A stretch of DNA of 43,589 nucleotides from Alteromonadaceae bacterium (GCA_002691625.1 NZIK01000035.1:8809-52397); one strand, 5' to 3'. Counted from the first letter of the stretch, positions 1-8,946 are shown. Numbers and translations are program-made. Notes: a model not told the origin generated them from the letters alone.

Positions 1-99
1 ACCGATGATAAACGTTCACCTGAAGCGGTCGCAGACGCCGTTGCACAGCTAGGCATGACACCGGTATGGAAGGACTGGAGCCAGGCCTTTTCTGGCTGA
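1..99 (+). CDS. C-terminal end of an unidentified protein
   Basis: An open frame enters from the left edge and stops with TGA at 97-99, giving the last 32 residues of a protein. The tail contains a short alanine-rich helix-like stretch (EAVADAVAQLG) and ends WSQAFSG. Nothing diagnostic remains, so no function is assigned. About 150 bp separate it from the next gene on the same strand. Confidence 0.5.
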   Translation, partial: TDDKRSPEAVADAVAQLGMTPVWKDWSQAFSG

Positions 100-247
100 A
101 AGTGTCTAGGCTAATTCGTTGTACTGGAAGGTTTCTGGTAGGTACTTGGTTAAATTTGTATTACTATTTTAGGGTGTGATTTTTCTAGTAACATGATGGC
201 GGTTTTATCTTTGCGTTAGAGCAGTCAGACGAACAGTGCAAAGAGTA

Positions 248-1666
248 ATGGAAAAAATTACTGCAGTATTTAAACATTCGTTATTGGTATTAACCTGGCT
301 GGTGCTATGGCGTCTGTCGGTTTTTACTGAGTATGCTCCCCATGCCAGTATCTGGTTTCCGCCCGCTGGTTTTACGTTTACCTGTTTTCTGTTGCTCAGA
401 TGGCAGGCACTGCCTGCCATGTTTATTGCCTCTGTGTTGTCTACTGGTTGGGAAAGCCTGGTATTTAATGATCAGCGCTCGTTGGAACAGCTGCTGATTG
501 CCGGCAGTCATTTTGCCTTGCTGCATTGCCTGGTTTACGGCGTGAGTGCCAACTTGCTGCGCGGCTCGATTGACCGGATAAGCCATCATAATTTATACGC
601 GCCGGTGATGCGGTTTTTACTGACGGTGGCTACTGCCAGCCTGGTTATGGCAACCGCCGGCGTACTGTTATTGTTTGGCGGGCCACAACTGGAGTCGTTT
701 TTAGCCACCAGTCTGGCCTGGTGGATTGGCGATATGTCCGGGATCCTGGTGCTGGTACCAGTTTTTATCGGTATTGTGAATCGTATCTATCCGCGCCGGG
801 GATTGCTGTCTGCGCTCAACTTCCAGCCTAAAACCGAGAGTCGCTTTAGTTCTTTTGCCGGCAAGCTGGTACTTAGCTGGGTGCTGATGGTAGGGGTAGT
901 CGTACTGGCAGACTATTACCAGTCGTCGGAAATTGCCTGTCTGATTTTCTTTCTGACCCTGCCACAAATGTGGATCGTTTTTACCGAGTCGCCCATTCGG
1001 ATGGCTGTCAGTCTGGCTATACTCAGCTTCCTGCTGGCGCTGCTGGTAAGTATTTTAGGGGTTTCTGAACAGGCCTATATTTATCAGGTGGCTATCAATG
1101 TGATTGCCTGCAGTGCTTACTTTGCCATGTCTGTACCCGCGTTGGTGGCAGATAACCGCGAATTACATATTGAAGCCAAAACCGACTTCCTTACCAAAGC
1201 GGTTATGCGCCAGCATTTTATTGCGCTGACTGAACAACACCTTAAACAGGCTAAACGCTATGGTCACCAAACCTCGCTGTTGTTGTTCGACGTGGATAAA
1301 TTTAAACAAATCAACGACCGATTTGGCCATCTGGCTGGTGACGAAGTGCTTCGCGAGCTGGCCATCCTGGTACGCAGTAAAATTCGCAGCAGTGACATCT
1401 TCGGTCGCTTCGGCGGTGACGAATTTATGCTGCTGCTACCACAAACCTCCATAGAAAATGCGTTCTCAGTGGCTGAAGCGATTCGTCAGGGAATTGCAGA
1501 GCTTACTTTTTCAGAGCCCGAACTGACTGTGTCCTGTAGTTTTGGAGTTGCCAGGGTAGATGAATGTGAAGGCTTTCAGAAGGCGTTTGATGAAGCCGAC
1601 AGACAACTGCTAAAAGCTAAGCGCGAAGGGCGAAATCAGACAGCTCTGCGTTTCGCAGAGAACTAA
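248..1666 (+). CDS. MASE1-domain membrane diguanylate cyclase
   Basis: This protein should make cyclic di-GMP from two GTP at the inner membrane. The N-terminal ~285 residues form several hydrophobic segments and carry the MASE1-type stretch WFPPAGF near the start. The C-terminal ~170 residues are a GGDEF domain with an intact GGDEF active site at residues 389-393. An RSSD sequence at 380-383, exactly five residues upstream, matches the c-di-GMP inhibitory I-site, so product feedback is expected. A GTG at 236 is in frame, but the ATG at 248 follows an AAGAG stretch and begins a normal membrane N-terminus, so it is preferred. What the MASE1 domain senses cannot be told from sequence. Identification is firm; the start is less so. 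Confidence 0.9.
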   Translation: MEKITAVFKHSLLVLTWLVLWRLSVFTEYAPHASIWFPPAGFTFTCFLLLRWQALPAMFIASVLSTGWESLVFNDQRSLEQLLIAGSHFALLHCLVYGVSANLLRGSIDRISHHNLYAPVMRFLLTVATASLVMATAGVLLLFGGPQLESFLATSLAWWIGDMSGILVLVPVFIGIVNRIYPRRGLLSALNFQPKTESRFSSFAGKLVLSWVLMVGVVVLADYYQSSEIACLIFFLTLPQMWIVFTESPIRMAVSLAILSFLLALLVSILGVSEQAYIYQVAINVIACSAYFAMSVPALVADNRELHIEAKTDFLTKAVMRQHFIALTEQHLKQAKRYGHQTSLLLFDVDKFKQINDRFGHLAGDEVLRELAILVRSKIRSSDIFGRFGGDEFMLLLPQTSIENAFSVAEAIRQGIAELTFSEPELTVSCSFGVARVDECEGFQKAFDEADRQLLKAKREGRNQTALRFAEN

Positions 1667-1667
1667 A

Positions 1668-1698
1668 AAGCCCGGCTAGCATGACGCTAACCGGGCTT
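1668..1698 (-). terminator. Intrinsic terminator between convergent genes
   Basis: A 13-bp stem (AAGCCCGGCTAGC pairing with GCTAACCGGGCTT, one G-T wobble) encloses a 5-nt loop. Read on the minus strand it is followed by CTTTTTA, a good U-tract, so it should end the oligopeptidase B transcript. On the plus strand it may also stop the diguanylate cyclase message, although the T-run there is poor. Confidence 0.85.
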
Positions 1699-1716
1699 AT
1701 ACCATATATGGTATTA

Positions 1717-3885
1717 TTACAGTTCTATACCTGCCAGGTGGAAGAAAAAGGCATATTCCTTCGCCCGTTGCTCATAACGCTTGAAGCGACCTGAGGCACC
1801 GCCGTGACCGGCTTCCATATCGGTAATGAATAGCAGCAGATTGTCATCGGTTTTGTAATCCCGCAGTTTAGCTACCCACTTCATCGGTTCGAAGTACTGA
1901 ACCTGTGAATCATGCAAGCCAGTGGTGACAAACAGGTGCGGGTAATCCTGCTTTTTCACCTGATCGTAAGGTGAATAGGAAAGCATATACTCATATTCTT
2001 CTTTATTGGCCGGGTTACCCCACTCGGTGTATTCGCCGGTAGTCAGTGGAATACTGGCATCACTCATGGTGGTTACCACATCCACAAAGGGCACATGGGC
2101 GGCGATTGCGGTGTACAGTTCGGGAGCCATATTGGCCACAGCGCCCATTAATAAGCCACCGGCACTACCGCCTTCTGCAAATACGCGACTCGGGTCGGCA
2201 TAACCTTGTTCAATCAGCCCTTTAGTAACGTCAATAAAGTCGGTAAAGGTGTTCATTTTGTTGCCCATCTTACCGTCTTCATACCACTGGGTACCCAGCA
2301 TCTGGCTACCGCGGATATGGGCAATGGCAACGACAAAGCCCCGGTCCAGCATCGATAACCACGATGAAACGAAGGTAGGGTCCATGGTTGAACCATATGA
2401 GCCATAACCGTACTGGAACAGCGGGTTAGTACCGTCTTTTTTGAAGGTCGATTTTCGATAAACCAGTGAAACCGGTACTTTCTTACCATCGCGAGCAGTA
2501 GTCATCAGGCGTTCTGACTGGTAGTCAGCTGCGTTAAAGTCATCGCCAACCTTGTTTTGCTTTTTCAGTTCGCTTTGCAGCGTTTCTAAATTAATATCGA
2601 AGGTACTGGGCGGCGTGGTCAACGACGCGTAATAAATTCTGACAGTATTGGTGTCACTCTGGGTATTGCCGGTAAAACCTGCGGTATAAATCGGATCTTC
2701 GGTGGGGATGGTGCGCAGTGAACCGTCTTTCAGCGACATGGCTTCAAGGCGCAGATAGCCATTTTCCTTGGCTTTATATACCAGGTAGTCCTGCAAAACT
2801 TCGAGGCTGCTGATGTATATGTCAGGATTATGAGCTACCACTTCCTGCCAGGCGCTGCGGTCCTGGGTGCTTTCGGCTGCGACTTTCATAATGCGGTAAT
2901 TATCAGCCTGCCAGTTGGTTAACACATAATAGTCGTCGCCATGTTTTTCGACGGAATACTCATGGTCCGGCTCGATGGGATAAAATGGCGTTGGGGTGGC
3001 CTCTGCATTGTTGGCATCGATCAGCGTTACACCAGACATGTCGGTATTGCTATGGTTAATGAAGATAACTTCACCGTCTTTACTTTTCCCTAATGAAGTA
3101 TAGAAAGTGGTGTCGGTTTCTTCGTAAACCAATTCGTCATCGGCCTGATCAGTTCCCAGGGTGTGGCGGAAGACCTGCGAGCCCAGTAAGGTTTGCTTAT
3201 CACGCTTGATGTAATACAGCGTTTGGTTATCGTTAGCCCAGTAAACCTGGCCCGTGGTGTCGGTCAGGGTATCGGCATATAACTCACCGGTAGCAATGTT
3301 TTTCACGTATACCGTGTATAAGCGGCGACTGACTGTATCCACAGAGTAGGCCAGTAACTCATTATTCGGGCTGGCTTCAAAGGAGCCAATACTGAAATAG
3401 CTCTCGCCTTCGGCCATTTTATTGCCGTTGAGTAATACGGTTTCTTCACCGTCCGGTTGCTGTTTGCGAACATAAATCGGGTATTCGCCGTCGCCCACAT
3501 AATGCGTCTGGTACCAGTAGCCATTCTTTTTATAAGGTACAGAAGAGTCATCTTTTGGGATGCGGGCGATCATTTCCTCATAGAGGGTGTCGGTTTGTTT
3601 TTCGAGCGGCGCAAGTACGGCATCAGCGTAGCTGTTTTCTTTTTCCAGGTGCGAAAGCACCTCTGCATCAGTGCGGGAATCGTCGCGCATCCAGTAATAA
3701 TCATCTACCCGGGTATCACCGTGAGCAGTTAATTCATAGGATTCTTTTTTCGCCACCGGTGGGGCAATGGATGTCGATAAATTCATAGGTGTTGCGGGTT
3801 CTATTTGTTTTTCTGGCGTTTTGTCGTCGCTACACGCTGTAAGCAGCACGGTAGCAACAGACAGAGAAAGAAGCATTTTATTCAT
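1717..3885 (-). CDS. ptrB: Oligopeptidase B-like S9A serine peptidase, lipoprotein
   Basis: S9A family peptidase of the oligopeptidase B / prolyl oligopeptidase type, which cuts short peptides after basic residues. The 722 residues fit an N-terminal β-propeller followed by an α/β-hydrolase domain. The catalytic triad is visible: Ser574 in EGGSAGG, Asp659 in GLHDSQ and His694 in GHGGASG. The N-terminus is a lipoprotein signal (VLLTACSDD, lipidated Cys18), so the enzyme should sit in the envelope rather than the cytoplasm, where E. coli PtrB is found. The +2 residue is Ser, favouring the outer membrane. No good ribosome site precedes either ATG (3885 or 3876). Family call is strong; exact substrate preference is inferred. 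Confidence 0.9.
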   Translation of the reverse strand: MNKMLLSLSVATVLLTACSDDKTPEKQIEPATPMNLSTSIAPPVAKKESYELTAHGDTRVDDYYWMRDDSRTDAEVLSHLEKENSYADAVLAPLEKQTDTLYEEMIARIPKDDSSVPYKKNGYWYQTHYVGDGEYPIYVRKQQPDGEETVLLNGNKMAEGESYFSIGSFEASPNNELLAYSVDTVSRRLYTVYVKNIATGELYADTLTDTTGQVYWANDNQTLYYIKRDKQTLLGSQVFRHTLGTDQADDELVYEETDTTFYTSLGKSKDGEVIFINHSNTDMSGVTLIDANNAEATPTPFYPIEPDHEYSVEKHGDDYYVLTNWQADNYRIMKVAAESTQDRSAWQEVVAHNPDIYISSLEVLQDYLVYKAKENGYLRLEAMSLKDGSLRTIPTEDPIYTAGFTGNTQSDTNTVRIYYASLTTPPSTFDINLETLQSELKKQNKVGDDFNAADYQSERLMTTARDGKKVPVSLVYRKSTFKKDGTNPLFQYGYGSYGSTMDPTFVSSWLSMLDRGFVVAIAHIRGSQMLGTQWYEDGKMGNKMNTFTDFIDVTKGLIEQGYADPSRVFAEGGSAGGLLMGAVANMAPELYTAIAAHVPFVDVVTTMSDASIPLTTGEYTEWGNPANKEEYEYMLSYSPYDQVKKQDYPHLFVTTGLHDSQVQYFEPMKWVAKLRDYKTDDNLLLFITDMEAGHGGASGRFKRYEQRAKEYAFFFHLAGIEL

Positions 3886-4053
3886 AGTTTTAGGTGATTA
3901 CTGTCGTTGTTGTTATCTAAGAAAGATTAAGTTACCAGTGAATGTGAGTTATAAACAGGTTTTATAAGACGAAATAGCGGTTTATTTGGTTGCAAAGTAT
4001 TTCAGGCATAGTGAAAATCAAAGCCAGGATAGATAGCGACTTTATGGTTTGTG

Positions 4054-4809
4054 ATGGAAACACTGTTAACTGCCGGCATCCTCGACCTGTATACGGCGCT
4101 GGGACTCATTTTACTGGCTGGATTTACTTCATTTGTTACCGGCACCATGGGATTGGGCGGCGGCATGTTGTTGCTGGTGGTGATGGCATCCGTAATGCCC
4201 ATTGCTGCGTTAATTCCTGTGCATGGCCTGGTGCAGTTGGGCTCTAATGCCAGTCGCGCGGTGATGACTTTTAAATATCTCGACCGGGCGATGTTTAAGT
4301 ACTTTGCGTTAGGTACGATCCTGGGGGCGATAGCCGCCTCCTTCGTGGTAGTGCAACTGCCACTGGCGATTATCCAACTGGCCATCGCCGTCTTTTTACT
4401 GCTAATGGTGTGGGGGCTTAAACCCAGTCCGCGGGAGATGTCGCGCCCGGGCCGCATCATCGCCGGTGCGCTAACCACCTTTCTAAGCATGTTTGTAGGT
4501 GCCAGTGGCCCTATGGTAGCTTCGGTAGTATACCGTAACGGCTATAACAAAATGACCCATACCTCCACATTTGCTAACTGCATGACCTTTCAGCACAGTT
4601 TAAAAGCGGTGGTGTTTACCATGGTGGGGTTTTCGTTCTGGCAATGGTTGCCTCTGGTCGTGGCGATGATTGTCAGCGGTGCGATTGGCACCTGGCTAGG
4701 CCTGAAACTGCTAAATCGCATTCCGGCCGACAAGTTTAAACTGGCTTTTAAAATCATATTATCGGTGCTGGCGGTGCGCTTGTTGTATCAGGGGTTTATG
4801 AGCCTTTAA
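4054..4809 (+). CDS. TauE/SafE (TSUP) family permease
   Basis: A hydrophobic protein of about 251 residues with the TSUP-type N-terminal stretch FVTGTMGLGGGMLLL and roughly seven to eight membrane segments. Family members export sulfite, sulfonates or related sulfur oxyanions through the inner membrane. Its last 14 bp overlap the end of the convergent fisR gene, which ties it to the sulfide locus by position only. No sigma-54 promoter or TGACA/TGTCA palindrome was found upstream. GTG at 4051 is also in frame, but the adjacent ATG is preferred. Substrate is inferred from the family and the neighbourhood. Confidence 0.8.
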   Translation: METLLTAGILDLYTALGLILLAGFTSFVTGTMGLGGGMLLLVVMASVMPIAALIPVHGLVQLGSNASRAVMTFKYLDRAMFKYFALGTILGAIAASFVVVQLPLAIIQLAIAVFLLLMVWGLKPSPREMSRPGRIIAGALTTFLSMFVGASGPMVASVVYRNGYNKMTHTSTFANCMTFQHSLKAVVFTMVGFSFWQWLPLVVAMIVSGAIGTWLGLKLLNRIPADKFKLAFKIILSVLAVRLLYQGFMSL

Positions 4810-6103
4810 GTTTAATGTTGTAGCGCTGTAGCTTTCTGTATAGTGTGCGAGTACTTACATCAAGCTTATTGGCAAGCTCGTCGGGGCTGCCATCAAAGTG
4901 CTTACAGATTTTTTCCAGATACACTTGTTCGGCTTGTTCGAGCGGCATAATGTCTTCTGCTATGGCCTGTGTTTCAGTCGGGCCGACACCCAAGATCTGC
5001 GGCGGTAGGTCGCTTATCAGTATATCGTCATCGTTAGACATCAACGCGGCCTGCTCTACAATACTCTTGAGCTCGCGGATATTGCCCGGAAAGCTGTATT
5101 GCGACAGGGTTTGTAATGCCCGTTCGCTAAAGTGTTTATGACGATGTTCGCTACCAGCCAGAAAGTGCTTACACAACAGCGGAATATCTGATTTTCGTTC
5201 GCGTAATGCAGGCAGGTAAATCGGAAAGCCGGCTATACGAAAATACAAATCCTGACGAAACTCGCCTTTTTCGACCATGGCCAGCAGGTTTTTGTGGCTG
5301 GCACACACGAGGCGGAAGTCAGCCTTTTTCTGTTTTAAACCGCCAACCGGTCGGTAGCACTGGGTTTCCAGTAAGCGCAACAGTTTTACCTGCATATTGA
5401 GCGGCACGTCACCAATCTCGTCGAAGAACACGGTGCCGCCGTTGGCCACTTCTATCAGGCCCTTCTTACTGTTAGTTGCGCCGGTAAACGCGCCTTTTTC
5501 ATAGCCAAACAGCTCAGACTCAAACAGGCTCTCGTTTAATCCGGTACATTCAATCACCACAAAGGGTTTGTCTTTACGACGGCTCGATTGGTGAACGGCC
5601 TGGGCAACCAGTTCTTTACCTGCACCGGTTTCGCCTTGCAGTAATACGGCAATTTCCGACTGCGCGGCGCGGTTGATGCGGTTAAGCATTTGTTTAAAGT
5701 TGTCGGAGCCGCCAATCATTTTGTTCTTCTGCGAGTCGGCGGCTGCATAGCTAATGCGATCGAGTATTTCCAGGTAGCCAATGGTCATGCCATCTTCATC
5801 ACGCACCGGTTTCATCAGGATATCGCAGTAGGTTTTGCCTTCATTGGTGTTGTGAATGTGCACCACACTGCTGGGCCGGTTGGTTTTCTGACACTGCGCT
5901 AAAGGACACTCCTCACCATGCTTGTCGCAGGGAGCGTCGTTGCGATGGGATATCGCATAACAGGTGCTGTTACCAATGATAACTTCTGTATCGTAGGTTT
6001 CACGGTAAGCATCGTTAACCGCCTGAATAACGTAATCGTTGGTAATGAATATCGCTGGTTTATCAATGGCATTAATCATTGACTGAATGAGCGATGCGTT
6101 CAT
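4796..6103 (-). CDS. fisR: FisR-type sigma-54-dependent sulfide-responsive activator
   Basis: Bacterial enhancer-binding protein expected to activate sigma-54 promoters when polysulfide accumulates. An N-terminal PAS-like sensor (about 1-115) carries Cys48, Cys59 and Cys66. The spacing of 11 and 7 is that of Cys53/Cys64/Cys71 reported for Cupriavidus FisR. A further Cys71 follows. The AAA+ domain has Walker A GETGAGK (157-163), the sigma-54 contact loop GAFTGA (204-209) and Walker B VFFDE (225-229). A Fis-type helix-turn-helix closes the protein ([11 protein letters not shown]). The ATG at 6103 is chosen because AGGAGAAGG precedes it at good distance; a longer frame reaches 6166. It is divergent from sqr, with TGACA/TGTCA palindromes between them. 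Confidence 0.9.
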   Translation of the reverse strand: MNASLIQSMINAIDKPAIFITNDYVIQAVNDAYRETYDTEVIIGNSTCYAISHRNDAPCDKHGEECPLAQCQKTNRPSSVVHIHNTNEGKTYCDILMKPVRDEDGMTIGYLEILDRISYAAADSQKNKMIGGSDNFKQMLNRINRAAQSEIAVLLQGETGAGKELVAQAVHQSSRRKDKPFVVIECTGLNESLFESELFGYEKGAFTGATNSKKGLIEVANGGTVFFDEIGDVPLNMQVKLLRLLETQCYRPVGGLKQKKADFRLVCASHKNLLAMVEKGEFRQDLYFRIAGFPIYLPALRERKSDIPLLCKHFLAGSEHRHKHFSERALQTLSQYSFPGNIRELKSIVEQAALMSNDDDILISDLPPQILGVGPTETQAIAEDIMPLEQAEQVYLEKICKHFDGSPDELANKLDVSTRTLYRKLQRYNIKLKGS

Positions 6104-6119
6104 AACACCCTTCTCCTGA

Positions 6120-6133
6120 GACAAATATGACAG
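6120..6133. promoter_or_regulatory. Degenerate candidate FisR enhancer site
   Basis: GACAAATATGACAG shares its first nine bases with the site upstream of cydA (CTGACAAATATGTCAG), but its right arm is not the inverted repeat. It lies just 17 bp upstream of the fisR start and 32 bp, centre to centre, from the perfect palindrome at 6152. It could serve sqr activation, fisR autoregulation, or neither. Confidence 0.45.
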
Positions 6134-6151
6134 CTGAAAGCTGAGCTTGTT

Positions 6152-6165
6152 TGTCAAATTTGACA
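6152..6165. promoter_or_regulatory. Candidate FisR enhancer (UAS) for sqr
   Basis: TGTCAAATTTGACA is a perfect 14-bp palindrome. It lies about 90 bp upstream of the sqr -24 element, the normal distance for a sigma-54 enhancer, and is built from the same TGTCA/TGACA half-sites seen upstream of cydA. Assignment to FisR is inference from position and recurrence. Confidence 0.65.
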
Positions 6166-6252
6166 CAGCTCAATGTGCTGTACAAGCCGTTTAATCAATA
6201 AATATATTAAAAATCTAATATAAAACATCATCCTACTACGTTTACACCACAA

Positions 6253-6268
6253 TGGCACGAATATTGGT
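6253..6268 (+). promoter_or_regulatory. Sigma-54 promoter of the sqr operon
   Basis: TGGCACGAATATTGGT matches the -24/-12 consensus TGGCACG-N4-TTGCW at every defined position except one: the -12 GC reads GG. The 10-bp gap between the -24 GG and the -12 dinucleotide is exact. Transcription would start near 6280, leaving a leader of about 95 nt before sqr. Control by the divergent fisR is inferred. Confidence 0.75.
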
Positions 6269-6378
6269 AAACAACTTGTTAATAGAGCGACTCGTTAACA
6301 GAAAGACTTGTTCAACGGATTTGTTAGCGACCAGTGTGGCAGGACTAGCAGAGCCAATAACGATAAAAGAGAATGATT

Positions 6379-7662
6379 ATGGCAAAAATAGTGGTGTTAG
6401 GTGCAGGAACCGGTGGTATGCCAGCGGCGTATGAAGTAAAAGAAGCGCTGGGCGCGGGTCATGAAGTAATGGTGGTTAACGAACGGGAAGAGTTCAGGTT
6501 TGTACCTTCCAACCCCTGGGTTGCAGTGGGGTGGCGAGAAGCCGGTGCGGTGACTATGCCTATCGAAAAGTATCTGGCCAAAAAGAAAATTGCGTTTAAA
6601 TGCGCCCGGGTCGACAAGATTGATGCCGAGGCCAATCAACTGGTCACCGGCGAGGGTGAGATCATTGATTATGACTATCTGATTATTGCTACCGGTCCGC
6701 GTTTAGCCTTTGACCAAATCGAAGGGGCGGGCCCCGGTGGATTCACTCAGTCCGTTTGTACATTGGATCATGCTGAGCATTGCTATGCCGATTTTGAGAA
6801 GCTGGTGGCGAACCCTGGTCCGGTAGTGGTGGGTTCGTTTCAGGGGGCCAGTTGCTTTGGCCCGGCCTACGAATATGCCTTTATTCTGGATAAAGCGCTG
6901 CGCGACGCCAAGATTCGTCACAAAGTGCCCATGACGTTTGTGACCAGTGAACCTTATATCGGTCATTTGGGGCTGGGCGGCGTAGGCGACTCAAAATCAA
7001 TGCTCGAATCAGAACTGCGCAATCGCAACATCAAATGGATCTGTAACGCGCGGGTGGATAAGGTTGAAGAGGGCATGATGCACGTATCGGAGCTCAATCG
7101 AAAAGGCGAGGTGGAATTTACCTATGAGGAGCCTTTTAACCATTCCATGCTGATCCCCCCTTTTGGTGGAGTGCCGGCGGTGGCCAACGTGGAAGGGTTG
7201 TGTAATCCCAAGGGGTTTGTCATCACCGATGAATTCCAGCGTTCTTCTAAGTATCCTAATATCTTTTCGGGGGGGGTGTGCGTTGCCATCCCGCCGGTGG
7301 AAGCGACACCGGTACCCACCGGCACGCCCAAAACCGGCTATATGATTGAAACCATGATGACGGCCATTGCGCACAATATGAAATCCATCATTGTGGACGA
7401 TAAACCGCCTTCAACAAAAGGCACCTGGCATGCAATTTGTTTGGCTGATATGGGCGACACCGGTGCGGCGTTTGTGGCCATGCCGCAAATTCCGCCGCGA
7501 AACGTTACCTGGTTTAAAAAGGGTAAATGGGTGCATCTGGCGAAGATTGCCTTTGAAAAATATTTCATGCGTAAGATGAAAACCGGTACCAGCGAACCTG
7601 TATATGAGAAATACGTGTTGAAGGCACTGGGCATCGAAAGACTGGAGCAGGATGACAAATGA
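6379..7662 (+). CDS. sqr: Sulfide:quinone oxidoreductase
   Basis: Flavoprotein that oxidises hydrogen sulfide to a persulfide/polysulfide and passes electrons to the quinone pool at the inner membrane face. The FAD-binding motif VLGAGTGGMPAA starts the protein. The three redox cysteines are Cys127 (SVCTLDH), Cys159 (GASCFGP) and Cys354 (HAICLAD), close to the positions known in Rhodobacter capsulatus (127/159/353) and Acidithiobacillus ferrooxidans. Length of 427 residues is typical. An in-frame ATG at 6373 abuts the AAAAGAGA ribosome site, so the ATG at 6379 with 6-8 nt spacing is preferred. The stop overlaps the next gene by 4 bp (ATGA), indicating translational coupling. A sigma-54 promoter precedes it. 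Confidence 0.95.
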   Translation: MAKIVVLGAGTGGMPAAYEVKEALGAGHEVMVVNEREEFRFVPSNPWVAVGWREAGAVTMPIEKYLAKKKIAFKCARVDKIDAEANQLVTGEGEIIDYDYLIIATGPRLAFDQIEGAGPGGFTQSVCTLDHAEHCYADFEKLVANPGPVVVGSFQGASCFGPAYEYAFILDKALRDAKIRHKVPMTFVTSEPYIGHLGLGGVGDSKSMLESELRNRNIKWICNARVDKVEEGMMHVSELNRKGEVEFTYEEPFNHSMLIPPFGGVPAVANVEGLCNPKGFVITDEFQRSSKYPNIFSGGVCVAIPPVEATPVPTGTPKTGYMIETMMTAIAHNMKSIIVDDKPPSTKGTWHAICLADMGDTGAAFVAMPQIPPRNVTWFKKGKWVHLAKIAFEKYFMRKMKTGTSEPVYEKYVLKALGIERLEQDDK

Positions 7663-8231
7663 TCAGACTCACTAAGAAAACAGTGTTGATGGGGTGCTTA
7701 TTGCTCCCTCTGTCCGCTCAGGCCGGGCAGTTGAGCGAGGCAGAGTTTAAGGCACAGGCCAGGCAGAAGGCCATGCAACTGGGCAAAACGCTTAAACAAA
7801 ACCTGCAGCAGGCGGTAAAAGCCGGCGGGTTGCCTAATGGTGTGCAGGTGTGTAAGGACATCGCGCCGGCCATAGCGGCAGAACTCAGTACCGATGGCTG
7901 GCAGGTAGGGCGCACCGCGTTGAAAGTACGCAATCCGCAAAACCGCGCAGACAGCTGGGAGAAATCATCGCTGATGGCCATGGTTAAAGGGCTCGAAGAG
8001 GGGTTGGAGCCCGGCGCCCTGGCGACAGTTCACGTTGATGAAGCTGCCGGTACATACCGTTTTATGGCGCCTATTATAACCGGCGGCTTATGTCTCAACT
8101 GCCATGGCGCATCGCTGGCGGAACCTGTGAAGGAAGCCATTAAACAGCAATACCCTGATGATGAGGCAACCGGTTTTGCCGCGGGAGATTTACGCGGTGC
8201 TTTTACGGTGACTTATCAGGACGGAGAATAA
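7659..8231 (+). CDS. Periplasmic monohaem cytochrome, DUF3365 (Tll0287-like) family
   Basis: A signal peptide (hydrophobic to LPLSAQAG) leads into a ~170-residue domain with one haem c motif, CLNCH at 145-149, close to the C-terminus. The arrangement fits the DUF3365/Tll0287-like family, a PAS-like haem domain. The start overlaps the sqr stop by 4 bp, so it is almost certainly co-translated with sqr. Being periplasmic, it could accept electrons released during sulfur oxidation or sense redox state or a gas ligand; no direct evidence decides. Family call is good; function is unknown. Confidence 0.8.
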   Translation: MIRLTKKTVLMGCLLLPLSAQAGQLSEAEFKAQARQKAMQLGKTLKQNLQQAVKAGGLPNGVQVCKDIAPAIAAELSTDGWQVGRTALKVRNPQNRADSWEKSSLMAMVKGLEEGLEPGALATVHVDEAAGTYRFMAPIITGGLCLNCHGASLAEPVKEAIKQQYPDDEATGFAAGDLRGAFTVTYQDGE

Positions 8232-8232
8232 C

Positions 8233-8652
8233 ATGGCAAAGGGCTCTACTACCGCACTGCTGGTGACTCTATGCCTGATATGGCCGGCAACAAGTGCGCT
8301 GGCCGTTGATGAGCGTATGGCGGTAACGCTTAACGAGGAGCAAAAAACGTTTGTGCTCGGCCATATGCGCGACATGCTTGAAGCGCTCACCGATACCCAG
8401 CAGTTACTGCTGGAAGGCAAACGAGAGGAGTTGCGCCAGCGTATCGCGAACCTTCAATCCCGCGAGCAGGCGACTCGCCCCAAAGGCTTGGGTCAGCAAA
8501 TACCACCGGCATTTCGTGCTATGGCGCAAAGTATGCGGCCACACTGGCAGGCAATCCAAAACCCGGATCTAAGCGAGGAAGAAGTCCGTCAGCATGCAGT
8601 GGATTTAATGCGCGTGTGTAATGCCTGTCATCGCACTTTCTCTATTCAGTAA
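8233..8652 (+). CDS. Small periplasmic cytochrome c'-like monohaem protein
   Basis: A 139-residue secreted protein with a signal peptide ending near ATSALA and a helical body. Its single haem motif CNACH (129-133) is just six residues from the end. A four-helix bundle with a C-terminal haem site is the hallmark of cytochrome c'/c-556 proteins, which bind gases or carry electrons. It begins one base after the DUF3365 stop; GGAG at the end of that gene can act as its ribosome site. Third gene of the sqr operon. Its role with sulfide is inferred from position. Confidence 0.75.
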   Translation: MAKGSTTALLVTLCLIWPATSALAVDERMAVTLNEEQKTFVLGHMRDMLEALTDTQQLLLEGKREELRQRIANLQSREQATRPKGLGQQIPPAFRAMAQSMRPHWQAIQNPDLSEEEVRQHAVDLMRVCNACHRTFSIQ

Positions 8653-8678
8653 AGGCCTGTTCGGCACTTCTAATTCTG

Positions 8679-8697
8679 AGCGGGCAGAATGCCCGCT
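8679..8697 (+). terminator. GC-rich hairpin after the sqr operon
   Basis: AGCGGGCA and TGCCCGCT form a perfect 8-bp stem around a GAA loop, 27 bp after the cytochrome c' stop. No T-run follows, so it may be a weak terminator or a 3'-end stabiliser rather than a full intrinsic terminator. Confidence 0.55.
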
Positions 8698-8816
8698 GCC
8701 CTGACCCGGCACTCTCTAATATACTCAGACGACTCCCTTTTACAGTTAGTTGATGGCGATCAAAATGTAACCGCCGGTATTGCTGTATCTTCAAGCGACT
8801 TTTCTGATAACGACGC

Positions 8817-8852
8817 TTGTCAGTTCTGACAAACCACTGACAAATATGTCAG
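8817..8852. promoter_or_regulatory. Tandem candidate FisR enhancers for the cyd operon
   Basis: Two palindromes lie 20 bp apart centre to centre, about two helical turns. TTGTCAGTTCTGACAA (8817-8832) has perfect 7-bp arms. CTGACAAATATGTCAG (8837-8852) has perfect 6-bp arms around AATA. They sit about 95 bp upstream of the -24 element and share half-sites with the sqr upstream region. FisR binding is inferred. Confidence 0.7.
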
Positions 8853-8946
8853 CCAGGCGCCACGCTGCTTAGCAGATTTCCACCTGTCTAACTAATATAA
8901 TTTTATTAATTTAATAATATCAATTGGTTGGGTGTTTTGTTCCGGT

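Noticed and set aside
7009-7374. A 121-codon frame antisense to sqr
   Set aside because: It is a shadow of the sqr reading frame with no family features or ribosome site.
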